Source of the DNA: Streptomyces termitum
GTDB taxonomy: Bacteria > Actinomycetota > Actinomycetes > Streptomycetales > Streptomycetaceae
Direction of reading: 5' to 3'
DNA: 64,000 nucleotides
NCBI RefSeq assembly: GCF_014650175.1
Contig: NZ_BMUL01000008.1
Span: 124,001-188,000, forward strand
The notes below the pieces were generated by a model. That model did not search any database and had not been told where the DNA came from. It worked only from the letters and a program-made list of their open reading frames with translations. Position numbers and translations under genes: made by a program. Shown here one piece after another: positions 33,108 through 42,303 of the stretch. Within the stretch, counting starts at the first letter, position 1; the number at the start of each line of letters is the position of its first letter.

Positions 33108-35378
33108 TCAGGGGCCCGGCGGCCGTTCCGCCTCCTCCAGGGCCTCCTTCGCCCTTCCGTACAGCGGGTGGCACGCCGCCCCGAGTTCCCGGGCCGCTTC
33201 GCGCAGGACGGGCAGGGCGTCGTGGCGCCGGCCCTCGCCGGTGAGCAGGAGGCCGAGGTCGAGCCGGGCCTCGGCGGCCCGTACCGGGGCCCGGCCCTCG
33301 TCGAGCAGCCGGACGGCCGCCCTCAGGTGGCGCACCGCTTCCTGGTGGCGGCCCAGCAGCGCGTGGTCGTTGCCCATCTCCCGCAGGTAGAAGCCCTCGG
33401 TGACGGAGTGCGGGGGCAGGGCGCGCGGGTCGAGGGAGGCCAGGATGTCGAGCCCCTGGCGCCGCACGGCCACGGCCGCCCCCACCCGGCCGCTCACCCG
33501 CAGGCAGTGCCCGAGGGTGTTGAGCAGGGCCAGCAGGGCGCGGCGGGCGGCGACCGACCGGTCGGGCCGGAGGACCCGCACCGCCTCCCGGAAGCGGACG
33601 ACCGCGTCGTCGACGCGGCCCAGCCGGCGGAGGGCGGCGGCGCCGTAGCCGAGGGCCCAGCCCGTCTCCAGCCGGTCGCCGGCCTCGCGGGCGATCCGCA
33701 GCGCCGTGTCCGCGCAGCGCAGTCCCGCCGTCGGGTCCTGCTCGCACACGGTGTGCGCCCAGGACAGGAAGTTCAGGTGGGCGGCCTCGGCGGAACGGTC
33801 GCCGAGCTCGCGGGCGCAGTAGGACGACGTCCGGAAGAGTTCGGTCCACTGGGGCCAGTGCGGGACCAGGTCGGAGAACCAGTGCAGGGCCCGCGCGGTC
33901 TCCACCACCTCGCGGTGCCGGCCGTCGCGCGCGGCGCGTCCCAGGGCGGGCATCCAGGCGTACCGCTCGGCCCCCAGCCACCGCTGTGCCTCCGTCCGCG
34001 CCCGCTCGGCGTCCTCCCCGGCGGGGTCCTGGAAGTCCGGGTCGAACCGGAGGCCGAAGACCGTGACCTTCGCCAGGAGGGACCGGTCGCACCGGGCCAC
34101 GGCGGCGGCGCACGCCTCCTCGCCGTCCTCCCGGGCCGCCCGCTCGGCGGCGAACAGCCGCAGCAGGTCGTGGAAGGCGTACCGGCCGGTCCCCGGTTCC
34201 GGGTGCAGCAGTCCGGCCTCCACCAGGTGGTCGAGGTGGCGGCGGGCCGCCGCCTCGCCGGTCCCGGCCAGCGCCGCCGCCGTGGCGGCGCCGAAGCCGG
34301 GCCCGTCCGCCAGACCGGCCCGGCGCAGGACGAGGGCCGCCGCCGGGTCGAGCGCGCGGTACGAGAGCGCGAAGGCGGGCCGGACCCCGAGGTCGCCCGT
34401 CTGGAGCGTGTCCAGCCTGCGCCGCTCGCACTCCAGGAGCGTGCGGACCTTGGCCAGCCGTTCCGCCGGCCGGGCGGCCAGGCGCTGGCCGACGACCCGG
34501 ACGGCGAGCGGCAGCAGGCCGCAGAGTTCGGCGATGTCCCGGGCGGCCTGGGCCTCCGCCCCGACCCGCTGCCGCCCCGCGATGCGGCCGAGCAGGTCGA
34601 CGGCCTCCTCGCGGCGCAGCAGCGGCAGGTCGACGCGGTGCGGCGCCCCGGCCACCCCGCTCAGCGCCTGCCGGCTGGTGACGAGGACCCAGGTGGCGCC
34701 CGCGCCGGGCAGGAGGGGGCGCAGCTGCTCCTCCCCCGCGCAGTCGTCGAGGACGATCAGGGCCCGCCGGGCGGCGCAGCGCTCCCGGAGCAGCGCGGAG
34801 CGGGCGGCGAGGCCGTCGGGGACGGTCTCGTGGGGGACGCCCAGGGCGAGCAGGAGGCGCTCCAGGGCTTCGGCGGGGGCGAGCGGCGTCTCGCCGGTGC
34901 CGTGCAGGTCGAGGGCGTACTGCCCGTCGGGGAAGTACGGGGCGAGCCGCCGCGCGGCGTGGGTCGCGAAGGTCGTCTTGCCGAGTCCGGGGCGGCCGGT
35001 GACCAGGTGCACGCGGGGTGCCCGCTCCGGCTGGGAGGCGAGGGCCACGAGGCGGTCCAGGGCCTCGTCGCGGGCGGTGAAGTCGGGGATCGGGCGGGGC
35101 AGGGAGAGCGTCCTGGCGGGGGCGGGTCCGGGGGCGGGCCGCCGGTGGCGGCCGTCGGCGGCGCACGTCTCCAGGGCGGCGGCGTCCTCGTCGTCCAGGC
35201 GCAGCGCGGCGGCCAGCGCCCGCACGGTGCGCCGCTGCGGGCCGCGCGTGCGGCCGCGCTCCAGGTCGCAGAGGGAGCGGACGCTGATCCCGGCGGCCCG
35301 CGCCAGTTCCTCCTGCCCGAGTCCCGCCCTGGACCGCAGCGCGACCAGCAGGTCGCCCAGCCTCCCGTGCCGCGTCAT
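33108..35378 (-). CDS. XRE-type HTH regulator with NB-ARC and TPR domains
   Basis: 756 residues from ATG 35378 (GGAGGAG upstream). Helix-turn-helix at about 8-62 (LLVALRSRAGLGQEELARAA, SVRSLCDLERGRT), then NB-ARC with Walker A TGRPGLGKTT, Walker B ALIVLDDCAG and the GLPL-like LCGLLPLAVRVVG, then about 250 residues of TPR-like repeats (LNFLSWAHTVCEQDP, LGYGAAALRRLGRVDDAVVR, LLALLNTLGHCLRVSGRVG). This is a STAND ATPase regulator, probably activated by a ligand through the repeats. It sits next to the SARP on the same strand, separated by 238 bases, so the two may form a cascade. Confidence 0.92.
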   Translation of the reverse strand: MTRHGRLGDLLVALRSRAGLGQEELARAAGISVRSLCDLERGRTRGPQRRTVRALAAALRLDDEDAAALETCAADGRHRRPAPGPAPARTLSLPRPIPDFTARDEALDRLVALASQPERAPRVHLVTGRPGLGKTTFATHAARRLAPYFPDGQYALDLHGTGETPLAPAEALERLLLALGVPHETVPDGLAARSALLRERCAARRALIVLDDCAGEEQLRPLLPGAGATWVLVTSRQALSGVAGAPHRVDLPLLRREEAVDLLGRIAGRQRVGAEAQAARDIAELCGLLPLAVRVVGQRLAARPAERLAKVRTLLECERRRLDTLQTGDLGVRPAFALSYRALDPAAALVLRRAGLADGPGFGAATAAALAGTGEAAARRHLDHLVEAGLLHPEPGTGRYAFHDLLRLFAAERAAREDGEEACAAAVARCDRSLLAKVTVFGLRFDPDFQDPAGEDAERARTEAQRWLGAERYAWMPALGRAARDGRHREVVETARALHWFSDLVPHWPQWTELFRTSSYCARELGDRSAEAAHLNFLSWAHTVCEQDPTAGLRCADTALRIAREAGDRLETGWALGYGAAALRRLGRVDDAVVRFREAVRVLRPDRSVAARRALLALLNTLGHCLRVSGRVGAAVAVRRQGLDILASLDPRALPPHSVTEGFYLREMGNDHALLGRHQEAVRHLRAAVRLLDEGRAPVRAAEARLDLGLLLTGEGRRHDALPVLREAARELGAACHPLYGRAKEALEEAERPPGP

Positions 35379-35499
35379 CGTCTCTCCTCCGTACCTTCCC
35401 ACCGGGGTGGGCCGCCCGGTGGAGTATGCCAAGAGCCCGGTCGGCGGCCCGCCTGGGCTGACCGTTCCGTCCGCTTCCGCCCCTTTCTCTCCTTCGCGC

Positions 35500-36051
35500 T
35501 CAGGGCTCCCGGACCAGGGCGGCGGGGAGGTTGCCGAGGATCGCCTCGACCGTCTCCTCCGGTGTCTGTTCCGTCGTGTCCAGCCAGAGCCCGATGCGCG
35601 GGGTGTCCTCGCGCAGGGCGCGGTCGAGGGCCTCGACCGTCCAGGCGCCGCCGTAGCCGGTCTTGGGGCGGCCGTCCTCCCTGCTCCGTACGGCGGTGGC
35701 GGTGGGGGCGAGCACGACGACGTACAGGGGGCGCGTGCGCGGCCGGGCGACGTACCGGCTCAGGTCCTCCCCCAGGACGATGTCCTGGACGACCGCCGTC
35801 CAGCCGTGGCGCGCGTACTCGTCGGCGACGAGCGCGGACAGCCGGTGGCGCAGTTCCAGCTGGGACCTGGCCCCGGGGGTCGCCTCGGGCGTCAGCTCCT
35901 CCCGGCCGGAGACCACCATCCGGCGGAAGACGTCGCCGCGCACGTGGGCGGCGCGGGGGAGCCGCCGGGCCAGCAGTTCGGCCACGGTGGACTTCCCGGC
36001 CGCCATCACGCCGGTGATCAGGACGAGCGCGGAGCGCAGTTCGGTGTCCAC
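35500..36051 (-). CDS. P-loop kinase/phosphotransferase-like ATPase
   Basis: 183 residues from GTG 36051. P-loop GVMAAGKSTVAELLA near the N-terminus, then RGDVFRRMVVSGREEL (substrate-binding Arg/Asp), LYVVVLAPTATAVRSRE and the lid region KTGYGGAWTVEAL. The size and order fit the chloramphenicol-phosphotransferase / AAA_33 small-kinase group. The ending REDTPRIGLWLDTTEQTPEE is also typical of this group. Natural substrate unknown. Confidence 0.86.
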   Translation of the reverse strand: MDTELRSALVLITGVMAAGKSTVAELLARRLPRAAHVRGDVFRRMVVSGREELTPEATPGARSQLELRHRLSALVADEYARHGWTAVVQDIVLGEDLSRYVARPRTRPLYVVVLAPTATAVRSREDGRPKTGYGGAWTVEALDRALREDTPRIGLWLDTTEQTPEETVEAILGNLPAALVREP

Positions 36052-36131
36052 GGGGGCCTTTCGGGTACGGGCTCGGGGCGGCCGCCCATGGTGTCACGTC
36101 CCGGTCCCCCGGCGGGGGAGCCGGGCGGGGG

Positions 36132-37550
36132 TCAGAGGGCCGCGACGATGTCCTCCACCCGGTCCTTCGCGTCGCCGAAGAGCATGGCGGTGTTGGGGCG
36201 GAAGAAGAGGGGGTTCTGGACGCCCGCGTAACCGGAGGCCATCGAGCGTTTGAAGACGACGACCTGGCCGGCCTCCCAGACGGTGAGGACGGGCATGCCG
36301 GCGAGGGGGCTGCCGGGGGCCTCCGCGCCGGCCGGGTTGACGGTGTCGTTGGCTCCGATGACGAGGACGACGTCGGTGCGGGCGAAGTCGCCGTTGATCT
36401 CGTCCATCTCCAGGACGATGTCGTACGGGACCTTGGCCTCGGCGAGGAGCACGTTCATGTGGCCGGGGAGGCGGCCGGCGACCGGGTGGATGCCGAAGCG
36501 GACGTCGGCGCCCCGGGCGCGGAGCTTGGCGGCGAGTTCGGCGACCGGGTACTGGGCCTGGGCGACGGCCATGCCGTACCCGGGCGTGATGACGACCGAG
36601 CGGGCGGTGGCGAGGAGTTCGGCGGCGGCCTCGGCGGTGATCTCCTGGTGTTCGCCGTGGTCGGTGCCGGGGGCCGCCGGGGCCTCGATGCCGAAGCCGC
36701 CCGCGATGACCGCGAGGAAGGAGCGGTTCATCGCCCGGCACATGAGGTAGCTGAGGTAGGCGCCGGAGGAGCCGACGAGGGCGCCGGTGACGATGAGCAG
36801 GTCGCTGCCGAGGAGGAAGCCGGAGGCGGCGGCGGCCCAGCCGGAGTAGCTGTTGAGCATGGAGACGACGACCGGCATGTCGCCGCCGCCGATGGACGCC
36901 ACCAGGTGCCAGCCGAGCGCGAGGGCGAGGACGGTGACGGCGGCCAGCGGCGCGAGGGCGGGCGCGGCGGTGAACCAGACGGTGAGGGCGGCGAGGAGGG
37001 CGAGGGCGCCGAGGTTGAGGGCGTTCTTGCCGGGGAGGACGAGCGGCCGGCCCGCGATCCGGCCGGCGAGCTTCAGGTGGGCGACGACGGAGCCGGTGAA
37101 GGTGACCGCGCCGATGAGGACGCCGAGGGCGACCTCGGCGTGGTGGATGCCGAGGGTGCCGAGCGCGTCGAGGGCGGCGGCCTCGGTGCCGTCCGGGTGG
37201 CGTTCGACCTCCAGGAAGCCGTTCCAGCCGACGAGGACGGCGGCGAGGCCGACGAAGGAGTGCAGCAGGGCGATGAGTTCGGGCATGCCGGTCATCTCGA
37301 CGCCGCGGGCGCGGTGGAGGCCGACGAGGGCGCCGGCCAGGAGGGCGAGGGCGAGCAGGGCGGCGGCGCCGGCGCCGAGGCCCCGGTCGGCGGCGAGGAC
37401 GGCGGTGGCGACGAGGGCGATGCCCATGCCGAGCATGCCGAAGGCGTTGCCGAGCCGGGCCGATTCGTGGCGGGAGAGTCCGGCCAGCGCGAGGATGAAC
37501 AGCAGCGCGGCGACGAGGTGGGCCGCCTGGGCGGCGTGGGTCACGGTCAC
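36132..37550 (-). CDS. pntB: NAD(P) transhydrogenase beta subunit
   Basis: 472 residues from GTG 37550, one base after the pntA stop. Eight to nine membrane helices (1-265) include GADRG-type loops, MPVVVSMLNSYSGWAAAASGF and the conserved SSGAYLSYLMCRAMNRS. The NADP-binding domain III follows with VVITPGYGMAVAQAQYPV, RFGIHPVAGRLPGHMNVLLA, EMDEINGDF, VIGANDTVNPAA and VWEAGQVVVFKRSMASGYAGVQNPLFF, nearly all invariant. With PntA it couples proton translocation to hydride transfer between NADH and NADP+. No other gene follows closely. Confidence 0.97.
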   Translation of the reverse strand: MTVTHAAQAAHLVAALLFILALAGLSRHESARLGNAFGMLGMGIALVATAVLAADRGLGAGAAALLALALLAGALVGLHRARGVEMTGMPELIALLHSFVGLAAVLVGWNGFLEVERHPDGTEAAALDALGTLGIHHAEVALGVLIGAVTFTGSVVAHLKLAGRIAGRPLVLPGKNALNLGALALLAALTVWFTAAPALAPLAAVTVLALALGWHLVASIGGGDMPVVVSMLNSYSGWAAAASGFLLGSDLLIVTGALVGSSGAYLSYLMCRAMNRSFLAVIAGGFGIEAPAAPGTDHGEHQEITAEAAAELLATARSVVITPGYGMAVAQAQYPVAELAAKLRARGADVRFGIHPVAGRLPGHMNVLLAEAKVPYDIVLEMDEINGDFARTDVVLVIGANDTVNPAGAEAPGSPLAGMPVLTVWEAGQVVVFKRSMASGYAGVQNPLFFRPNTAMLFGDAKDRVEDIVAAL

Positions 37551-37551
37551 G

Positions 37552-39075
37552 TCAGCTCCTGTGGAACAGGGCGAGCATGCGGCGGGTCACCGCGAAGCCG
37601 CCGAAGACGTTGATGCCGGCCAGCAGGATCGCGAGCGCCGCGAGGGCGGTGACGACCGGTCCGCCGTGGCCGATCTGGAGCATCGCCCCGACGACGACGA
37701 TGCCGGAGATCGCGTTGGTCACGGCCATCAGCGGGGTGTGCAGGGCGTGGTGGACGTGGCCGATGACGTAGTAGCCGATGACGATGGCGAGGACGAAGAC
37801 GGTCAGGTGCGGGACGAGGGCGGCGGGGGCGAGGGCGACGAGGAGGAAGAGGACGAGGGCGGCGAGGGCGACGGCGGCGAAGCGGCGGCGGGGGGACGGC
37901 GGCCGTTCCTCCGGCGCGGGCGGGGCGGCCGGGGCGGCGGGCGCGGGGGCGGCGGAGACCGCGACGGGCGGGGGCGGCCAGGCCGGCGTGCCGTCGAGGA
38001 CGACGGTGACGGAGCGCTGGACGGGGTCGTCCTGGTCGAGGACGAGGACGCCGTCCTCGCCGGGGGTCAGCAGGCGGAGCAGGTTCAGCAGGTTGGTGCC
38101 GTAGAGCTGGGACGCCTGGGCGGGCAGCCGGCCCGCGAGGTCGGTGTATCCGAGGAGGGTGACGCCGTTCTCCGTGACGGTCCGCTCCCCCGGCACGGTG
38201 CCCTCGACGTTGCCGCCGTTGGCGGCGGCCATGTCCACGATGACCGAGCCGGGGCGCATGGCGGCGACCATGGCGGCGGTGATCAGGCGGGGCGCGGGGC
38301 GGCCCGGGATCAGGGCGGTGGTGATGACGACGTCGGCCTCCCGGCAGCGGGCGGCGTACAGCTCGGCCTCGCGGGCCTGGTAGGCGTCGTCCATCTCGCG
38401 GGCGTAGCCGGTGGCGGCCGGGGCCTCCTCGCCGGGCGGGGCGACCGGCAGGTACTCGCCGCCGAGCGAGCGGACCTGGTCGGCGACCTCGGGGCGCGGG
38501 TCGGTGGCGCGGACGACGGCGCCGAGGGAACCGGCGGCGGCGATCGCGGCGAGTCCGGCGACGCCCGCCCCGGCGACGAGGACCTGCGCGGGCGGGATCT
38601 TGCCCGCGGCCGTGACCTGGCCGGAGAAGAAGCGGCCGAAGGCGTGGGCGGCCTCGACGACGGCCCGGTAGCCGGCGATGTTGGCCATGGAGGAGAGGAC
38701 GTCCATGGACTGGGCGCGGCTGATGCGCGGGACGGCGTCCGGGGAGAGGACGGTGAGGGGGTGGCGGGCGAGTTCCGCGGCGGCGGCCGGGTCGGCGGCG
38801 GGGGCGAAGAGGGCGATGACGGTGGCTCCGGGGCGGAGCCGGCCGAGGCGTTCGGGGGGCGGGGCGCCGACGCCGAGGACCACGTCGGCGCCGGTCGCGT
38901 CGCCGAGGCGGGCGCCGGCCGTCTCGTAGGCGGGGTCGGAGAAGCCGGCTCCGGCGCCCGCGCCGGGTTCCACCACGACCTCGTAGCCGAGGGCGCGGAT
39001 CCGTTCGACCGTGGCGGGGGTCGCCGCGACCCGGCGTTCGCCCGCTCCCGCCTCCTTGAGGACTCCGATCAGCAT
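37552..39075 (-). CDS. pntA: NAD(P) transhydrogenase alpha subunit (fused form)
   Basis: 507 residues from ATG 39075 (MLIGVLKEAGAGERRVA). The NAD-binding domain I (1-370) shows the RRVAATP, SMANIAGYRAV, VLVAGAGVAGLAAIAAAGSL and RATDPRPEV motifs, then PGSVIVDMAAANGGN and GYTDLAGRLPAQASQL. A Pro/Ala linker joins it to four membrane helices (about 405-507, ending GINVFGGFAVTRRMLALFHR), so this is the fused alpha form, as in E. coli, not the split alpha1/alpha2 form of many actinobacteria and alphaproteobacteria. It overlaps nothing and is one base from pntB; operon. Confidence 0.97.
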   Translation of the reverse strand: MLIGVLKEAGAGERRVAATPATVERIRALGYEVVVEPGAGAGAGFSDPAYETAGARLGDATGADVVLGVGAPPPERLGRLRPGATVIALFAPAADPAAAAELARHPLTVLSPDAVPRISRAQSMDVLSSMANIAGYRAVVEAAHAFGRFFSGQVTAAGKIPPAQVLVAGAGVAGLAAIAAAGSLGAVVRATDPRPEVADQVRSLGGEYLPVAPPGEEAPAATGYAREMDDAYQAREAELYAARCREADVVITTALIPGRPAPRLITAAMVAAMRPGSVIVDMAAANGGNVEGTVPGERTVTENGVTLLGYTDLAGRLPAQASQLYGTNLLNLLRLLTPGEDGVLVLDQDDPVQRSVTVVLDGTPAWPPPPVAVSAAPAPAAPAAPPAPEERPPSPRRRFAAVALAALVLFLLVALAPAALVPHLTVFVLAIVIGYYVIGHVHHALHTPLMAVTNAISGIVVVGAMLQIGHGGPVVTALAALAILLAGINVFGGFAVTRRMLALFHRS

Positions 39076-39186
39076 CAGGGTTCTCCGTTCGCCGCTGTCA
39101 CCGTCGTCGGGACGTGTCCCCCGTCGGGGGCGGGGGCACACCGGCCGGGCCCCGCGGGTGCGGCCGGATCGCCCGGGTGGACCAGG

Positions 39187-39322
39187 GACGGCGGCTCTCC
39201 GGCGGCGGGAACGGGGGGCGGGAACGGCGGCTTTCCGGCGGTGGGCACGGGGCGGGGGCGGCGGCTTTCCGGCGGCGAGTACGGGGGCGGGGGCTTTCCG
39301 GCGGCGGGTACGGACGGGGGTG
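39187..39322 (+). repeat. Imperfect tandem repeats between pntA and the LysR gene
   Basis: Four to five units of about 30-38 bases, each with GGCGGCTTTCCGGCGGYGG followed by a G-rich run, lie in the 375-base gap (39076-39450) between divergent genes. Units vary mainly in the G-run length. No gene was seen in this gap on either strand. The LysR and pntA promoters must lie on either side or inside. Confidence 0.7.
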
Positions 39323-39450
39323 CGGGCGGTCCGGGCGGGCGGGGTCGGCGGCCCGGTGCCGGCGGGCGGTGCGGATCCCGGACCGGTCCCGTCCCCGATA
39401 CTCCTTTCCTTGGTCTGGACCTGTCACTGGCGGGGCGTCAAGCTGTGCTC

Positions 39451-40377
39451 ATGGATTTGGAGTTGCGTCACCTGAAGACGGTCCGGGCCATCGCCGAGGC
39501 GGGCAGCCTCACCCGCGCGGCCACCGCCCTGGGTCTGGCGCAGCCCGCCCTGAGCGCCCAGCTCAAGCGGATCGAACGGGCCCTGGGCGGGCCGCTGTTC
39601 GAGCGCAGCCGGGACGGGGTGCGGGCCACCGCGCTGGGCGATCTGGTGCTGGAACGGGCCCGGGTGGTGCTGCCCGCCGTCTGCGAACTCCAGGAGGAGG
39701 CCGTCCGGTTCGCCCGCGAGGGCGCGTCGGGCTACCGGCTCGGCGGCACCCACGGGCCGCTCCTCGGCGGGCTGGTGGACCGGCTCGCGCGGACCGAGGA
39801 GGAGGCGCAGGTGACCACGTACACCTCGTGGTCGGAGCGGGAGGTCGCGGGCGGGGTGGTGGCCGGCCGGCTCGACTTCGCGCTCGTCGGCGTCTGCGGC
39901 GAGAGCTCGCCGCCCGAGGCGGGGCGGCTCGCCTGGACGGAGGTGGCCCGCGATCCGGTGTACGTGATGCTGGCGACCGGCCATCCGCTGGCCTCGCGCG
40001 CCCACGTCGAACTGGCCGAACTGGCCTCGGAGGACTGGACGGACGTGCCCGGCGACGGCTGTTTCGGCGACTGCTTCGCCGCCGCGTGCGTGCGGGCCGG
40101 CTTCACCCCGGCCCGGGTGTACGAGACGGACACCGCCTCCTGCGTCCACCTGGTGCAGGTGGGCCGGGCGGTGGGGCTCTGCCGGGCCACCTTCCCGGCC
40201 ACCCCGGGCATCGTGACCCGGCCGTTGTCCGGCGCCCCGCTGCTCTGGCGCCACCTCCTGGGCTGGCACCCCGAGGGCCGGGCCGCGGGCCGCGCCCCGG
40301 CCGTCCTGGCGCACGCCCGCTCGGCCCACGAGGAGGCGCTCTCCCGCAGCGCGGGCCGCACCGGCGCCGCCGTCTGA
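39451..40377 (+). CDS. LysR-family transcriptional regulator
   Basis: 308 residues from ATG 39451 (MDLELRHLKTVRAIAEAGS). Winged HTH at 1-65 (LTRAATALGLAQPALSAQLK, LGGPLFERS), then a linker helix and the type-2 periplasmic-binding-like effector domain (about 90-290) with DFALVGVCGESSP, ARDPVYVMLATGHPLASR and VGLCRATFPATPG. It is divergent from pntAB, the usual arrangement for a LysR regulator and its target, so control of the transhydrogenase is a good guess. The 34 bases before the ATG are not G-rich, leaving room for an operator. Confidence 0.92.
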   Translation: MDLELRHLKTVRAIAEAGSLTRAATALGLAQPALSAQLKRIERALGGPLFERSRDGVRATALGDLVLERARVVLPAVCELQEEAVRFAREGASGYRLGGTHGPLLGGLVDRLARTEEEAQVTTYTSWSEREVAGGVVAGRLDFALVGVCGESSPPEAGRLAWTEVARDPVYVMLATGHPLASRAHVELAELASEDWTDVPGDGCFGDCFAAACVRAGFTPARVYETDTASCVHLVQVGRAVGLCRATFPATPGIVTRPLSGAPLLWRHLLGWHPEGRAAGRAPAVLAHARSAHEEALSRSAGRTGAAV

Positions 40378-40718
40378 CCACGAGCGGCCCGGGCCCCTTC
40401 CGTACGGGTGTGGCCCGACCGGCTTCCGCACCGGGACGCCCACCGGGCCACGGGCGGCCCAACCCCCGTTCCACAGCGGGACGTTCGCCCGAGAGCGAGC
40501 TGCTCTCCCCCTTCCCGTACGGGATCGCCCACCGGACCGCGCCCACGGCACCCCGCCGTGGGCGCGGTCCGTCGTGCGGCGTATCGTCGTGTCCCGTTCA
40601 CCGCGTGTCGGTGCGTCGGCCATAACGCGGTGGGAGGGGCCGGACGGTAGCTCCCCGGAACGAGCCATCCTCCCTACGGTTCTCGGCAGATCCCCCACCG
40701 ATGACCGAGGAGACCCCC
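40378..40718 (+). other. Gap between LysR and protease genes
   Basis: 341 bases with the LysR terminator (below) and the promoter region of the protease. Pal-like CGTACGG elements occur twice (about 40400-40412 and 40515-40521). No gene seen. Confidence 0.5.
40533..40571 (+). terminator. Strong hairpin after the LysR gene
   Basis: A 17-bp perfect stem (CGGACCGCGCCCACGGC at 40533-40549 with 40555-40571) around a 5-base loop. Confidence 0.8.
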
Positions 40719-42077
40719 ATGCTCCGACGACACGCCCGCGCGGCGTGTACCGCGCTGGCCGCCGCCGGAATGGTGCTGGCCGGCGTCCAGGCCAGCTCCG
40801 CCACCGCGGCGCAGCCCGCCCCGTCCACCCAGAACGCCGCCCAGGCCCTCGGGGCCGGCCAGGCCCAGCCCGAGCTGCTCGCCGCCATGGGCCGCGACCT
40901 GGGCCTGACCCGGGCGCAGGCCGAGAAGCGGCTGGCGAACGAGGCCGAGGCCGGCGCCACCGCCGCCCGGCTCCGGCAGCGGCTCGGCGGCGCCTTCGCC
41001 GGCGCCTGGGTCGCGGGGGCCGAGTCCGGCTCCCTGACCGTGGCCACCACCCGCGCCGCCGACCTCGCCACCATCCGGGCGACCGGGGCGACCGCCGAGC
41101 TGGTCGGCCACGGCCTGGCCTCGCTGGAGCGGGCGAAGGAGGCCCTGGACCGGGCCGCCACCGCCGACGCGCCGGTGCGCTACGTGGACGTGCGCTCCAA
41201 CGTGCTGGTCGTCGAGGAGACCCGGCCCGGCGCCGCGGCCCGCCTCGCGGCGGCCACCGGCGTGCCGCGCGAGCTGGTGCGCGCCGTGCGGGCCGCCGAG
41301 GCCCCGCGCCCGCTGTACGACCTCCGGGGCGGTGACGCCTACTACATGGGCGGCGGCGGCCGCTGCTCGGTCGGCTTCCCGGTGACCCGGGGCACCACGC
41401 AGGGCTTCGCGACGGCGGGCCACTGCGGCCGCGCCGGGCAGTCCACCAGCGGCTTCAACCAGGTCGCGCAGGGCAGCTTCCAGGCGTCGGTCTTCCCCGG
41501 CAACGACATGGCGTGGGTCGCGGCGAACAGCAGCTGGACCTCGACCCCGTACGTGAAGGGCTCCGGCGGCGCGAACGTGCAGGTCACGGGCTCGGTCCTG
41601 CAGCCGGTCGGCGCCTCCGTCTGCCGCTCCGGCTCCACCACGGGCTGGCACTGCGGCACGATCCAGCAGCACAACACCAGCGTCACCTACCAGGAGGGCA
41701 CGGTCTCGGGCGTGACCCGGACGACCGTGTGCGCCGAGCCGGGCGACTCGGGCGGCTCGTACATCTCCGGCAGCCAGGCGCAGGGCGTCACCTCGGGCGG
41801 CACGGGCAACTGCTCCAGCGGCGGCACGACCTACTTCCAGCCGCTGAACCCGATCCTCTCGAACTACGGCCTCACTCTGAAGACCACCGGGTCCGACCCG
41901 GGTCCCGGCCCCGGCCCGGGGGAGCCGGAGCCGGGTGGCACGTGGACGGCGGGCAAGGTGTACGCGGCCGGTGACACGGTCACGTACGGCGGTTCCACCT
42001 ACCGCTGCCTCCAGGGCCACCAGGCACAGGCGGGCTGGGAGCCGTCGAACGTGCCGGCCCTCTGGCAGCGCGTCTGA
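40719..42077 (+). CDS. Secreted streptogrisin-like serine protease with chitin-binding domain
   Basis: 452 residues from ATG 40719, five bases after GAGGAGA (ATG 40701 also in frame). Signal peptide to about 32; pro-region of about 170 residues with repeated Ala/Leu helices (RDLGLTRAQAEKRLANEAEA) typical of streptogrisin C/D. The S1 domain opens DLRGGDAYYMGGGGRCSVGF and has catalytic His in TAGHCG, Asp in GNDMAWV and Ser in AEPGDSGGSY. A Gly/Pro hinge leads to a ChtBD3/CBM5-like tail (TWTAGKVYAAGDTV, YRCLQGHQAQAGWEP) that binds chitin. Layout equals streptogrisin C. Expected role is extracellular breakdown of chitin-associated protein. Confidence 0.95.
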   Translation: MLRRHARAACTALAAAGMVLAGVQASSATAAQPAPSTQNAAQALGAGQAQPELLAAMGRDLGLTRAQAEKRLANEAEAGATAARLRQRLGGAFAGAWVAGAESGSLTVATTRAADLATIRATGATAELVGHGLASLERAKEALDRAATADAPVRYVDVRSNVLVVEETRPGAAARLAAATGVPRELVRAVRAAEAPRPLYDLRGGDAYYMGGGGRCSVGFPVTRGTTQGFATAGHCGRAGQSTSGFNQVAQGSFQASVFPGNDMAWVAANSSWTSTPYVKGSGGANVQVTGSVLQPVGASVCRSGSTTGWHCGTIQQHNTSVTYQEGTVSGVTRTTVCAEPGDSGGSYISGSQAQGVTSGGTGNCSSGGTTYFQPLNPILSNYGLTLKTTGSDPGPGPGPGEPEPGGTWTAGKVYAAGDTVTYGGSTYRCLQGHQAQAGWEPSNVPALWQRV

Positions 42078-42101
42078 CCGCGGCCCGTCCCCACGTACGG
42101 A

Positions 42102-42136
42102 GCGCCACTCGTCCCCCCACCGGACGGGTGGCGCTT
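42102..42136 (+). terminator. Terminator of the protease gene
   Basis: A 14-bp stem with one mismatch (AGCGCCAC at 42102 pairs with GTGGCGCT ending at 42136) about 25 bases after the stop. Confidence 0.75.
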
Positions 42137-42303
42137 CGTCGTTCCCCTCCGCGCGACGGCCCCGACCGTCCCGGACGCACCAACTCCCGCTTCTGTAGCG
42201 GGAGATGACGAGCACCTCCGGGCACGACCCGCCGCGCGGGCGCTACGGTGGCACGGAGCCGCGCGACGGCCGGGCGGCGTGCGGCGGAGGAGGCGTGCCT
42301 GAC

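Noticed and set aside
38900..39330. A CRISPR-like look of the repeats before the LysR gene.
   Set aside because: The units are direct, unequal and without unique spacers; only G-run length differs. They are simple tandem repeats.
41900..42077. The tail of the serine protease as a separate small chitin-binding gene.
   Set aside because: It is in frame with the protease through a Gly/Pro linker, as in streptogrisin C.
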